This document shows, piece after piece, positions 18,005 through 59,522 of a stretch of DNA of 64,000 nucleotides. The notes under the pieces were generated by a model that did not search any database, was not told the origin of the DNA, and saw nothing but the letters and a program-made list of their open reading frames with translations. The position numbers were made by a program, and so were the translations under genes. Origin of the DNA: Megalobrama amblycephala (lineage: Eukaryota; Chordata; Actinopteri; Cypriniformes; Xenocyprididae); contig NC_063054.1 of NCBI RefSeq assembly GCF_018812025.1, positions 39,054,396 through 39,118,395 of the forward strand, in the 5' to 3' direction. Each line of letters begins with the position of its first letter. Positions within the stretch are counted from its first letter, which is position 1.

Positions 18005-19399
18005 TCACAGATGCGGTTCAAGCGTGTTCATCCGCTCATGAGGAGCAGCTTTACTCTGAAAGTCAAACTCACACTTGACCGCACTAATGCTGTCGATGCT
18101 CGGCTTGCTTCCTACTTGAGGGTGGTTCTTCCCCAGGGGAAACGTCTCTGACCTTGGGATACACGGATCTGAAGCTCCGCTCGGAGCGCCGCAACCCTCC
18201 CTGCTCCTCCTGAGCTCTGGGAAAGTGAATCTCCTCAACAGCCTGCCGCCGAGAGCGCTCACAGAGCTGGACGCGTACGCCACCTTCCCAGCATTCACTG
18301 GGGTCTTCGGCGCGGTTTTGCTTCTGTTACGCTCCGGGGCCGCCGGTGCGAGAGTGCTTGTAGGTAAACTGCACCTTTTCTGATAGTAACTGTCATCAAA
18401 CCTTCGGACGGGCAGCAGTTTCTTGGCTTTCTCAGTCTTCTCAAGCTCTTCCCTGGCGCTTTTGCCGAACGGAGTTAACAGAATCCCAAGAGGACCCGAT
18501 GATGGAGGAGGAGGAGGAGGTGCGGAGCTTCTCCAGGGCGTTTTGGAGGGTCTGGGCGAGTAAAACAAGGGAGGCAGATGCTCTGCGTGTGAGAGTTTCT
18601 GAGGAGGTTTTGATGTTAAAACACCAGAGAACGTGAGGCCCTGCGACGATAGCGGCAGTGAAGCATCACTTTCCCTCTCGTATTCCTCAATAGAGTCCAT
18701 CGACTGGATCCGGTTCCGCAAACCGAGGGAACGTTTACGGGTTAAACTGACGTGAAGTCGAGTCTCATCCTCAGGTGGACCTCTTCTCTCTGAGGTCTTC
18801 AGCTCATCTTCATCGATGTTCACGGTGGAAAGTCTTTCAGCCAGTGTGTCCTCATGAATCCTCTTGGAGTGACTCAGGAGCGCCTGCAGACACTCGGAGT
18901 GTCCGAGATGCTTGGCCACCTCCACGGCGGAGTTTCCCACCTTGTTTTGCCGGTCGATCTGGAGACCCAGTCTTTTAAAAGCTCGCACCAGAAACTCCAC
19001 GACGGCTGGACGTCCGGCCACGACCGCGTACATGAGCGCCGTATTCCCCCAGGCATCCGCCGCCTCGGGATCTGCGCCGTTCCTCACCAGGATCTTCACC
19101 GCATCCAGGTATCCCATCTCGCAGGCGTAACTCAGCGCCGTACGGCCGCTCTCGTCCGGACGATTCACGCTCGCGCCCTTCTGCAGCAGGAGATTCATGA
19201 ACTTGCTCCTCGCCTGCGAATCCCGGAGGAACACGGCAGAAATGAGAGGCGTCTGCGCCCCTTCGGTCTCGGAGTCGATGATCTTCCCATCCAGAGCGTC
19301 TAGGATGAACCTGGCCAGGTGGATCTTGTCGTTGGAGATGGCGTCCAGAAGGATCCTGGTGTCCGTCTTGGAGTCGCACCTGTCGGAGAGTTTCAGCAT
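18005..19399 (-). CDS. ankrd63: ankrd63: ankyrin repeat domain protein 63, intronless
   Basis: A single-exon gene of 464 codons whose product carries about five ankyrin repeats (residues about 12-44, 48-81, 84-115, 116-150, 153-178). These include GRTALSYACEMGYLDAVKIL and the segment HLARFILDALDGKIID, which match vertebrate ANKRD63 closely from memory. The C-terminal half is low-complexity, basic and serine/proline rich, with a run of six prolines at about 294-299. The ATG at 19399 is preferred: it begins MLKLSDR, the conserved ANKRD63 N-terminus, and has A at -3. The longer frame to 19447 opens only with GTG, so it is not a normal eukaryotic start. Human ANKRD63 is shorter (about 380 aa), with the extra length in the tail. 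Molecular function is unknown; ankyrin repeats imply protein binding. Confidence 0.9.
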   Translation of the reverse strand: MLKLSDRCDSKTDTRILLDAISNDKIHLARFILDALDGKIIDSETEGAQTPLISAVFLRDSQARSKFMNLLLQKGASVNRPDESGRTALSYACEMGYLDAVKILVRNGADPEAADAWGNTALMYAVVAGRPAVVEFLVRAFKRLGLQIDRQNKVGNSAVEVAKHLGHSECLQALLSHSKRIHEDTLAERLSTVNIDEDELKTSERRGPPEDETRLHVSLTRKRSLGLRNRIQSMDSIEEYERESDASLPLSSQGLTFSGVLTSKPPQKLSHAEHLPPLFYSPRPSKTPWRSSAPPPPPPSSGPLGILLTPFGKSAREELEKTEKAKKLLPVRRFDDSYYQKRCSLPTSTLAPAAPERNRSKTAPKTPVNAGKVAYASSSVSALGGRLLRRFTFPELRRSREGCGAPSGASDPCIPRSETFPLGKNHPQVGSKPSIDSISAVKCEFDFQSKAAPHERMNTLEPHL

Positions 19400-19447
19400 G
19401 TTTGGGACTCTTTCCGCAGACAAACGTCTCTCCGCCGCCGGTCTCAC

Positions 19448-19453
19448 TTTATA
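19448..19453 (-). promoter_or_regulatory. TATA-like box upstream of ankrd63
   Basis: TATAAA on the minus strand, 49-54 bases upstream of the preferred ATG, within a GC-rich segment. If used, the 5' UTR would be only about 20-25 bases. It could be chance. Confidence 0.35.
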
Positions 19454-20259
19454 CTGCTGCGCCGTGGAGTTTCCACGACAACACGAATCTCATTATCACA
19501 CTTTATTGTTCATAAGTGGATGTGTATTAATGTGCTGATTGTAATAAGGGCTTCTGAGAGCGCCGACTGAATGATATGAATACATGCGCCAATTACCGCA
19601 TGTGATTATTGACTGAAACGCTTTGTGTTTTTCCATGGCTGGAGAGACTCTGGGGAGGGTTAATGATACCCAAGGCTTTCTTCTTCATATCTTTGGCTAA
19701 ATGACACGTTTGCAGCGTTGCACATTGAACATTACGTTCCTTGAAGGTGCTGTAGGTGCTTTGGGTTTTTTTGCAGACATCTCACAGATATTTAGATATT
19801 TGCTCTTTATACACTCTAGTTGTGCAAAATGCTGTACACACTCAACAGAGGAGACCATTTACTGCACAGACTGATGCGTTTGATTTGCTTTCAGCCACAT
19901 CTCTACACTAAAACAATATTTTCATTATTTATCATCACATTTTTTCTTTTGTTAAATCAAGTGAATTAATGTGGTTCAGATAACACACTATTTTGAGTTT
20001 CTGTTGATTAAATCAATCACCTTCATTGTATTAACTCAAATTTTTAATTTCAATGAACTCAAAATTTTAACCCAACCAGGTAACTTACTTTTTAAGTTAA
20101 ACCAACAATTGTTTTGTTTTTTTACAGTGTATGAAATCAGAGGCATTTCCACACGAGTTTGTCCGTTCTACTGCACTTCTATTGCAACTTTTCACAGTGA
20201 ACGAAATGCGGCACAAATCTAACACAAGTTAGCTGAAAACAAAATCAAGCCAAAACGAA

Positions 20260-20450
20260 GTTTGTTTCTGGAGTTTGAAACCGCTTTCTGGAAAAATTTG
20301 CTCTGGCTGGTTAACACCTCTGAACTCCCATTGGTCCGTGGGATTACATAGGTGGGTGTGGCTCTGAGGCTCCGCCTTCTTTGAGGTGTGAATCTTCTCC
20401 GGTTCGTTTCTTCTGTTCAGACGCGAGTAAAAACATTGAACTTCTTTTTA
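20260..20450. repeat. Dispersed repeat, inverted partner at 41160-41355
   Basis: Shares long stretches in inverse orientation with 41160-41355, for example gaactcccattggtc, aggtgggtgtggctct, ctttgaggtgtgaatc and ttcttctgttcagacgcgag. The two copies are 21 kb apart, one in intergenic space and one in a plcb4 intron. Confidence 0.75.
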
Positions 20451-20639
20451 CCCCAAAGTGAACTTCGCCTTTGTTGGCATTGATGTTTCCATGAAGAACT
20501 TTTAACATCCATGGAATATTTCAACAGCACAAAAGGTTCTTTAGACTATTAAAATGTTCTCATGTGGTTCTTTTAAGAGCTGATCACTGAAAGGTTGAAA
20601 GCAGAAATGGTTCTTCGCTGTGAGAACCTTCTTTTGAAA

Positions 20640-21125
20640 GCTTAAATTTCCTGATAATTTACTCTCCTCCATGTCATCCAAGATGTTCATGTCTTTCTTT
20701 CTTCAGTGGAAAAGAAATGAAGGTTTTTGAGGAAAACAATGTCGGATGATTTTGAAGTTAAGAGGACAAAATGAGATGGAGTTTTACCGCGGTACTTCCT
20801 CCTACGTCACGCGTGACCTTTCCAACATGATTATGTCATGCGTGGAGCATCTCAGAGCAGTTTGTGGTTAAAAAGAATATACATTTTTATTTTGTTAGAA
20901 AATGTCCGATGGTTTCTCTAGATAAGACTCTTATTCCTCGTCTGGGATCATGTAGAGCCCTTTGAAGCTGCACTGAAACTGACATTTGGACCTTCAACCC
21001 GTTGAACCCCAGTGAAGTCCACTATATGGAGAAAAATCCTGGAATGTTTTCCTCAAAAACTGAATAAAGAAAGAGATTAAGATCTTGGATGAAATGGAGG
21101 AGAGTAAATGATCAGGACATTTTCA
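20640..21125. repeat. Foldback MITE with TTTACTCTCCTCCAT arms
   Basis: The left arm tcctgataatttactctcct...ccaagatgttcatg is matched in inverse at 21060-21123 (gatcttggatgaaatggagg, then agagtaaatgatcagga). The inner part (taccgcggtacttcctccta, then cgtcac) recurs at about 62200-62230, so a second family member lies at about 61975-62290. Confidence 0.7.
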
Positions 21126-21210
21126 TGCAGAAGTGAACTAATGCTTTAAGAGTGCAGCACTTTTAATGAAATGACACTGTCTGACAGACAATAAAATAGA
21201 CCTTCAACAG

Positions 21211-22717
21211 TTTTCATTTAACACCTGGGATAGTTTATTGGTACACATACTATAAAACAGTATTAAAGTAGCAGGATAACAACAGTATTTTTTGAGTATT
21301 TTCATTGCTAGAAGTTTGACAAATACGATATATATATATATATATAAATACAAAAGCACCCACAGCATGGTCCATTGAGTAGCTACAGAAAGACAAACGA
21401 ATAGAAACAGGTGAGATTCAGAGCGACAGTTCTGCAAAAATAATCTGCTTTTCCCGCAAACTATAATTTAGAGCAAAAATCTACGTGGAAGTCGCACAAC
21501 AGAAAACATTCAGCTAGTGCAAAAAGCTTCTAAAAATCAAACGTAGTCTTAAACTACCCACTATAATATATGTATCTTTATATAAATAACCCCTTATTTT
21601 GGCATTTATCATTGTAAAATAATTTAAAGGTCCTACATGACATATAGTGGCACATTTGTAAGCGATGGAGTTTTAAAGCACTTTGCTTTCACACGAGATA
21701 TGTGGCCACCGCCGAACACTTGAAAACATGATGCCGAGAAAAAGAAGGGAACGAAAACTCACGACAACCGATATACACATGATCCCGAAATCCCTCGAGC
21801 GGGATTTACAATCAATCACCTCCCTTTAGAACGAGTACCGATAGATCACACCTCCTGAAAGTAAAACAACGAACACAAGTGGAACCAAAGTTCAGCGTCG
21901 TGTCAGAGGAAAGGAAATGGTTTGCGTCGACGCGTCCGAATCCACACGGATCAGAACCCGCGAGCGTCAACGCTACGAGATCGAGTCTGGATCCGTCCGT
22001 CGCGTACCGAAGAAAACTCGTTGAGCACCATCTACATCTCAAAGCCTGGTTAAAAAGTTTCACCTCAAATAAAACGACGTTTGGGTTAAAATGACACGTG
22101 CGTCTGAGCTGCATCTTAAAAACGTACAGGAACAGATGATAAAAGCTCGGGACAGCAGAAGATCTACGGCGCCCGTGTGAATCCGGACGCTCTACATTCT
22201 TACTGTACTGAGGAAAGCTAGTGCTCTGCTACATAGTCGAAGATCCTCGGACATCCTATCACATGTAAAGTGCTCAGGACATTAAACTAGCGCATCGTTC
22301 ACAGGTATTGTGCTGACGACATAAACTAAACGTCTGTTAATCAGATTCGTCTGCTGGCCTGACTCTGCTACGGGTAAGATACGAGTTCGCTTTCGAGTCG
22401 TCGTCGACCCGTGACGTCTGCAGCTCCGATGGTGACGGACGGACGGGCCGCAGCGGACTGTATAAAAACGCGTCTGTCCCGCCGGCGCCGTCTTCACCGC
22501 TTCTGTGCGTGGGCGGAGCTACAGCACGAGCTGGACTGGCTGGAGGCCGCTGCAGAGGAGGAGTTAGCTGCTGTGGGCGGGGTTAGAGCTGAGGTAGGGA
22601 GAGTGGGCGGGGCTAAAGGTCTACAGACTGCAGAGACTCGAGGCGTAAGACGGATGGAGACGGAGCCCGACGGGACAGACGGACGCCTTCAGCGCTCTCA
22701 GCTGACGGACGGAGCGC
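21211..22717 (-). other. plcb4: plcb4 3' UTR (inferred)
   Basis: About 1.5 kb downstream of the plcb4 stop with no repeat family recognised. It ends near an AATAAA on the gene strand (plus-strand TTTATT at 21234-21239). A (TA)n at 21330-21344 lies inside it. The extent is inferred from the hexamer. Confidence 0.5.
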
Positions 22718-52322
<29,605 letters not shown>

Positions 52323-53014
52323 GACTGCTCCTCACAGACCTGAAACACATGCATGATGGGAAATAAACCACATTAACATCCAGAAAACACTCTCACACCA
52401 CAGACACTGGACTGTAATACGACTTCACAGACATTCAGACGTTTCAGTTCTTGTGTTTTTGGTGCATCTGTAAAGAATAAAGAATCATTTCATCTTTGTG
52501 AATGAACACACTAAGAGACACACAATATTCAGTGAAGTTACTGACACTATCTGAACTGATCTGAATAATGACCCTGTGGTCTTCTTTACAGCAGAATCTG
52601 AATTTGTCTCAAATCTGATGAAGTTTTTCTGATGCATCTCTTCAGCATCAGCCTAAACATGAGCGTGATGCTAAAACGAATCCACAGCAGGGCTCTAAAC
52701 TGACAGAATGAAATCTGCCGTCAGGTCATGTGAATATTCATGTCCACGGTCATTTGTTGAACACACTAAAGCAGATTCAACATGCCGACGGCAAGATTTC
52801 CCAAACAGGAAAGTGTCTCGCTGCGTCCGCTGGGAGACACGCTGGACACCGAGACACGGCACGTTATAAATAAACCGCTGATGTCCCACCGAGCTGATAA
52901 ATATTCAAGAGCTCATTAATATTCAGGAGATGTGCTGCATATTCAAGCACATCCAACAGAAGGAGTTATGGCTCGGCCACGTTCACGACGGAAAATTCAC
53001 AGATTTACTGCTGT

Positions 53015-53400
53015 CCCGGCGGACAGGGAACGTTGTGTCAGCGTTCTCTCAAAGTTATGAACAAACGTTCTTCCAGTAACGTTAATAGAACGTTTGTTCA
53101 AAGTTTTTAATAATGTTCTCAAAACGTTAGCACAGAAACATTATTTATACATTGTTCATGGAACAATTTTTTCATAAATGTTTTTGTTTCTATATTTTTA
53201 AATGTTTCTACTTGTTTCAGAACGTTCAGAGAACATTCTAAAGTAACGTTCTCATAATGTTTGCAGAATGATAAGATGGAATGTTCCCTTAACGTTCACG
53301 TAACCAAGAAAAAACGCTTTTGAAACATTAAAAAAGGGGTGTTTTGAACATTTAGAAATAACATTAGCAAAACGTTCTAAGAACATATTTTTGTCAAGTT
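53015..53400. repeat. AACGTT MITE, copy C (plcb4 5' intron)
   Basis: Starts ggacagggaacgttg and runs through ttatgaacaaacgttcttcc and atgttctcaaaacgttagca to agaacatatttttgtcaag, where a second repeat (tttatttctacagcgctcta ... tgtttcaaagcagcttcaca, to about 53480) begins. That second element also occurs at 48786-48855 and, in inverse, near 16285-16330 and 35355-35400. Confidence 0.7.
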
Positions 53401-53999
53401 AGCTTTATTTCTACAGCGCTCTATACAGTAGAGATTGTTTCAAAGCAGCTTCACAGTAATAAACAGGAAAATAACAGAATTAATGATGCAAAGTTCATCA
53501 AATATGAGATGAGTTGAGATTCTGAAGACAACAGAGTCATTATTCAGATCATGTTGATTCAGTTCAGTTCAATAACAGTGAAAGTTAATCACTTATGAAA
53601 TGAGTTTTGTTAGCTGTGGTTCTGAACAAACTGAACAGTTTAATTCACAACTGAAACTCATTAAGATGTCAGTAATGTTCTGTGCTGATGTTCTTCATGT
53701 CAGAGTTTAACATTAGTTATGAACACAAACGACTCTGAACTTGATTCAGTCATTGATCAGCAGCTGAACACGTGAGTTAGCGGAGCTGAGATAATTATCC
53801 GTCCCTGTAAGGCCGCGCAATCCCCTGTTACCGCCCGTTTAAAACGGCAGCGAGGGTAATTACCCAGAGGCCCCTGCTTCATAAGCGCACTCAAATTAAT
53901 GAGTGAGGATGCAGAGGACACGCGGGGACACGCGGCCGAGAGACGCGGTTCAGACGCGACACGCGCAAACCTGGACGATTCTGAACAAACATCACTGAA

Positions 54000-54106
54000 G
54001 ACAGCTGTCAATCAAACACATCACATGAGACAGCTGTCAATCAAACACATCACATGAGACAGCTGTCAATCAAACACATCACATGAGACAGCTGTCAATC
54101 AAACAT
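54000..54106. repeat. 29-bp tandem repeat, four copies, with CAGCTG and TGATTGACAG motifs
   Basis: The unit gacagctgtcaatcaaacac plus atcacatga starts at 54000, 54029, 54058 and 54087 with almost no divergence. Every unit contains the palindrome gacagctgtc (an E box, CAGCTG) overlapping ctgtcaatca. The inverse of the latter, TGATTGACAG, is the textbook PBX-MEIS/PREP composite site. It lies 1.7 kb upstream of the first coding exon of plcb4. Confidence 0.9.
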
Positions 54107-54236
54107 CACTCCAATATGAAATCATATCAGTCATCAAAATACAGACATTATTATCATGAATTGATAACATTATCATCAATTAATTTCTTCCAAATCCTCA
54201 AACACAACATATTCAAATAAATAATAAACATTATGT

Positions 54237-54428
54237 GGTTACACTTTATTTTAATGCTCCTCTTCAGACATTCTACTGACCATAATTAACTTCGTATGTC
54301 AATCAGTTTTACTAACGTGGACATAACGGTCTGCTAATGCTCTAATGAGAGTTAGTTGGCATGTAGTTACAAAGTTACTTATAGTTAGTAGAATGTCTGA
54401 AGAGGACCATTGAAATAAAGTGTAACCC
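54237..54428. mobile_element. Small palindromic MITE, GTTACACTTTATTT ends
   Basis: 192 bp. The left end gttacactttattttaatgc, then tcctcttcagacattctact, is matched by the inverse agtagaatgtctgaagagga and aataaagtgtaac at the right. Noncoding. Confidence 0.85.
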
Positions 54429-54967
54429 ATTATTATTTAATTGAGCTGAACAAAGACGCAACACTCACTCTCACAGAGCTCAAACTTCATTCATTAAAAA
54501 CATGACGTTTCATCCATCCAAGGCCTTCGTCAGAACTGACTTTCCCTTTCTTCAGCTCAAATGCATTTTGATTTTTTGGGTTGCGCCGCCTCTTTTATTG
54601 GTAGAGCTCCTCTTTTTAACATTTGACCCATTATTATTTACAAATGATTTACATGTTTCACTGCAGAGCTGCACGCGTGTTCCTGCTTCACCACATTTTA
54701 TAATAAAGTAAATACTTTTTTTAATGGTAAGAATGCAGAGAGTTTTCTGTGTGGTTAGTGAAGGTCAGGGTTAGGTTACAGTGTTTAGCTGTATGCAAAA
54801 ACTACAGAACAGATTCTATGGAATCGACCTATCTAGATAGCTGATGAAACGAGTGTGTGTGTGTGTGAGAATGTTTGCCTCACCTGACTAGTGCAAACAA
54901 ACCCACCCTGGCAATGTTTGTCAGTCAAGTTAAACATTCAGACTAACACAGAAGTAACCGGTTCTCA

Positions 54968-54976
54968 ACACACACA

Positions 54977-55016
<40 letters not shown>
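54968..55016. repeat. (CA)n microsatellite
   Basis: A pure CA tract of about 24 units after a short cacactcacac start. A short TG tract at 54854-54867 lies 100 bases to the left, at the edge of a degraded copy of the TG-flanked repeat family. Confidence 0.9.
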
Positions 55017-55018
<2 letters not shown>

Positions 55019-55730
55019 AATGCAACAGAAACTCGTTCATTAGTGACATTAATGACAGCAGCATCACATACTGAACTGAAGGCATTATGTATTATAAGAC
55101 TGATATGGATCATGGATGTATTGACGATACGGATCAATGACAGACCGTCTGTCGTTCATCATCAGCCTCCGATAGTTCATCAAACACATCATTCTGACAT
55201 TTACTCTCGTTCAAACCTGTTTGACTTTCTTTATTCTGCAAAAGAAGATATTTTGAAGAATGTTGGGAAACAAACAACATCTGTTTTTCAGTCTCATTGA
55301 CTGTAGAGATTAATTTCATCTCTGTCGTTTATTGTCTGTTGATTGTTTTTGGTTTTTGTTCAATAATGTTGTTCCTGTACGGCACTTTTGGTCAACTCTC
55401 TGTTGTTTTAAACGGCTTCATAAATAAACTGACACTGACTGTCAGTTCCTAAATCTACCTTCAACTACTTCTGCTTTCAGATGTGTCCTCATGTTACCCA
55501 TCATGCTCTGCTGTAACGAGTATCTCTAAAAGCAGCTGTGGAGACGCTCAGTTATTAATAAAGGATTTCTGACGGAGGAAGGATTTTCCCGTTACAGACA
55601 AACGACATGGAAAACCGATGTCTGGAAAAACATCCATCTTATCAATGACTGATACGGATACACAATATTTACTCAAATCACCAAAACGTACGATCGGCTG
55701 ACGCTGAACGATGAAGCTTCTGATATTAAA

Positions 55731-56340
55731 GAGCCCCTATTATGCTTTTTCAGGTATTCCTTTCATGCGGTGTGTAATAAAGCTGTTTGTGAATGTAAAA
55801 GATCTGTCAAGTTTCAAAGATGAAAGTGTGCGACAAATAAAGATATTGTGACCCAAAAGAAAGAATCGATTCTGAACTGAAACGAGTCGTCAGTAATTCA
55901 GTCTCACTTCCTGCTGAACCTATGTAGGTTTGTAACTAATTTGCATAATGTCCGCCTCTGGTCCTCATTGGCCGAACAGCGTCTCTTTGCTCCGCCCTCA
56001 ATCACTGTAATTGTATCTGAGACTGGAAGAGTTTGGTTCGTGTTGTTCATGTCGAGAAGACGCTGTTTCTGCTGAGATTGATACGGTGAAACCGTTACTG
56101 TTCGAATCACTGTGAATATTCAGATATGATAATGAGCGTTTGGTTTCTGACCAATCAGAGCAGAGCAGCTCTCAGAGAGGCGGGGCTTAGAGAGAGCGAA
56201 TCTTTGATGGAAGCGTTTCAGACACTGAGAGAAAAGAGCTGATGCTGCAGTGGATATTATGAGAGAATTAAAGTGTTTTTGACTTTAGATGAATGTAAAT
56301 CTGTTGTAGGACCCTTTAAAATAGCATAATAGGGGCACTT
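55731..56340. mobile_element. MITE with GCCCCTATTATGC inverted ends, TTAA flanks
   Basis: About 610 bp. The left end agagcccctattatgctttt is matched by the inverse aaaatagcataataggggca at the right. TTAA lies at the left junction and (C)TTAA at the right, which would suit a piggyBac-type insertion, though the outermost bases differ. No coding frame. Confidence 0.75.
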
Positions 56341-56486
56341 AAAAAATCAGTTTAATTATGACATTGATCAGTTTACATCATCTTCACACAGACGAGAGGA
56401 TTGTGTGCAGAATCACAGGATGGACACGGATCACCAGGTTCTGCCACGGCACATTTGACCAAACATGGTCAAACTCACAGACACAA

Positions 56487-56539
56487 AGAGAGAGAGAGAG
56501 AGAGAGAGAGACACAGAGAGAGAGAGAGAGAGAGAGAAA
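56487..56539. repeat. (AG)n microsatellite
   Basis: agagag tract with two acacag interruptions. Confidence 0.9.
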
Positions 56540-57321
56540 GGCCGTTCCTCCAGCAGTTGCCCAAACCGTACCAACAGCCCAGATAATCAGACGTGTGGAA
56601 GATGAACGAGACGCATCAGGCCGCGGCCGCTAATAATAGCATCTACGGGCCGCTGCAGGTCCGGCCGCTGTTTCCGGCCTGGGAACGAGCCGCGCGGGAG
56701 GGAGACGCTCCATAATTCCCTGCTATTATCTCTGACCAAATATGTACCTAACAGGAACGGCAAAGTACGGATTCTGTCCTCTAAAGCCCAGCAGATAAGG
56801 CGAGAGAGCAGAAAGACAGAATATTTTCCAGAGCCACAGAAATAGAACACTGCCTTTTACAGAAAGACGGAGGATCATGGGTAAATAACTGCCAGAGGAG
56901 CTGCACTGACAGGGCACAATGAATATCTGGGAAGATGATATAAGAGCGTTTAATGGAGGACTTCAAGGTCACTTCAGGTCAACAAGTAAAGCGCTTCATT
57001 GACCGTCTTTCATCTGAATGGCCAGTGAAACCTTCAAACAATACATACAGATGTTGCTCGCGGTGACACACGCATGTCTCCATGGTAACGCTATTCCCGG
57101 GATCACCAGCCCTTAATAGGCCGCGTTCGCCCGATGACTTGCTGCACGTGTGTATTTATAGAGCGCGATTCACTGGAGGCTCCGTCTTCCCAGAAGAGCA
57201 TCTCAATCAAAACAAACCAATCCCTAAAGAGCAGCGATTAACCTTCATTTGGACTCGCGGGTGAACGGCAGCGCTGCGGCCGGTGCCGTTACCCATGAAA
57301 CCCTGCGCTCGCACACACACA

Positions 57322-58582
57322 CCCAGCTGACAGGGAACGCCGGGTCAGAGTTATGAACAAACGCTAACAGAACGTTCCTTTAAAGTTATCTGGTCTTTAA
57401 TAACGTTCTCAAAGCGCTGCCACAAAATGCATTATTTATACGTCATTCTTGGAGCGTTTTAGTTGGACGTTTTTGAAATGTTTCTACTAGATTCACAACG
57501 TTCAAAAGTAACAGTCCCACAATGTTTCCTCAATGTTCACATAACCAAGAAAAAACATTTTAAAAACACTTTAAAGTGGATCTATAACGCTCCTTTCACA
57601 AGATGTAATATCAGTCTCTGGTGTCTCCAGAATGTGTCTGTGAAGTTTCAGCTCAAAATCCCCCACAGATCATTTATTATAGCTTGTCAAATTTGACCCT
57701 ATTTGGGTGTGAGCAAAAACACGCCGTTTTTGTGTGTGTCCCTTTAAATGCAAATGAGCTCCGCTTTCCAGAAGAGGGTGGAGCTTTAACAGCTCAACAA
57801 CAACAAAGCTGGAGAATCTCACGCAGCCAAAATGATGAAAGTGTTCAGCCTTACATTGTTCAAACCGGAGTCGACACTGATGGAGAGACTCAGGAAGAAG
57901 TTACAACTTTTAGACGTTTCTGAATGGTTAGTGGATAAATTTATGTAGTTGATTCAACTCATCCACTAGCATGTTTTTGCTAAACCCGTATGGACGCCCG
58001 CTATACATAGCGTACCTGTTTGCCAAACAGATCCAGACACACCAGGCTAACGTTTATGATTGCTATCAAATGCTTCGAATGGTCTAATATTATTTTCAAA
58101 ATATCGCTCGAACAGAAACGCTCCTTTTTTAGCAATCAAGCTTGTCAGGGTCAACTTCAGGCTGTCCAAGCTAACGAGACTCTAATAGCGTTCAGCGCTC
58201 GTCTGTGCAGCCAAAGACAGAACTTTTGTCATGGCGTTAGAACAGGTGCACCAGTTTTGCTTGCAAAAATGCAGATTAAGGGGTGGTGATATTATAATAA
58301 GATCCTCTTCATAAGTCACAAGGGGAGCGAAATCTGAGCGGCTCGTTTTCTCACACGCTCGCAGAGAAGGGCTTCACAAAACAAAGTTACTGAGTTGTTT
58401 TCACATTTTCAGGGCTGGTAGATGCACCGGGGACCCGATTATAGCACTTAAACACGGAAAACGTCAGATTTTCATCTTTAAAAAATAATGTTTTGAACAT
58501 TCAATGAACATTTAGAAATAAGGATTTCATAACTTAATGGGAACGTTAGCAGAACGTTATTAGAACATACTTGTGTTAGCTG
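57322..58582. mobile_element. AACGTT MITE, copy D, split by an inserted 0.9-kb element
   Basis: The outer parts (57322-57576 and about 58480-58582) match copies A and C: cccagctgacagggaacg at the left and agaacatacttgtgttagct at the right. The inner part (about 57577-58479), with phrases such as ctatttgggtgtgagcaaaa and cgccgtttttgtgtgtgtcc, is a different element that I recognise as a common cyprinid repeat. Its ends (ctataacgctcc / gattatagcactt) are weakly inverse. Confidence 0.75.
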
Positions 58583-59522
58583 GATACAGACACAGACTGA
58601 ATACTGAACACGGACAAAAACATTTCCGGGATTCTCAGACACGGAAGTCGTCATAAACTTCTATAGCGGCGAACGGGACATGGCGACAAATATACGTTTT
58701 GGTTTCCCATTTGCTCAAAAATCAAAAGAAGATCTCCATGATAGAGTTTCTGTGACTTTCCAAAAGAGGGAAAAATACTGATTCTGTTGGTCAGAGAGAG
58801 AAAGATGTCGAATTTGCCGTCACTCCCTCACAGCAGCTTCATTCGCTTTTTGTAATTTACTGCCAATGAAAAATAACACAATAACTGTATATAACAATTT
58901 TTAAAAATGAAAACATTAATGTTGATAACTGTGGAAACGCATCATTTTTAATACAATTTTGTTAAGAAACACATTTTGTTGATCACGAGGAGGAGAATCA
59001 ATTCCGGTTCACTGATCACACTGGAAATGGAAGATCAAGTCAAGCGCACTGCATTGTGGGATACAGTGTTAAACTCTATGGGTACTGTGAGGAGTTTCAC
59101 ACTATATCCTGCAGCAACGTCCCCTACATAGTGAGCGCTGGATTCATGCACACCATCACCATCATTTATTCACATTTATTCTAAATTTTATATTAAAACG
59201 ACAGTTCTCACAGAAATCATCATTCTGTCTTCATTTACTCTCTTCATGTCGCTCAAACCTGTCTGAGTTTCTTCTGTGCGGCTCTAAAGAGGACATTCAG
59301 AAAAATGCCTGCGCTCTCTCGTCATGTGATGAAAGTCTCTGGTGTTGTTTGATGCCCAACAATCTTCACAACATCATCTTTTGCGGTTCTGCCGTCTGAT
59401 TGGCTGTTTACCAACACTAGTGATCTTGACAGAAGACAGACACAGCGCTAATAAAGCACTCCTGCCGTAGATCAGACGCTGCTCATTACAGTCAGGCTTA
59501 ATTCAGTTTAACTCAGTCTTAC

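Larger units (their letters stand above)
19454..21210. other. Intergenic region between ankrd63 and the plcb4 3' end
   Basis: No gene seen. It contains AT-rich sequence to about 20130, then a dispersed repeat at about 20260-20450 whose inverted relative lies at 41160-41355, then a foldback element at 20640-21125. Confidence 0.55.

Noticed and set aside
18854..19303. Plus-strand 149-codon frame
   Set aside because: Antisense shadow of the GC-rich ankyrin region of ankrd63.
19400..19447. Sixteen extra N-terminal codons for ankrd63
   Set aside because: They open with GTG. The next in-frame ATG at 19399 begins the conserved MLK N-terminus.
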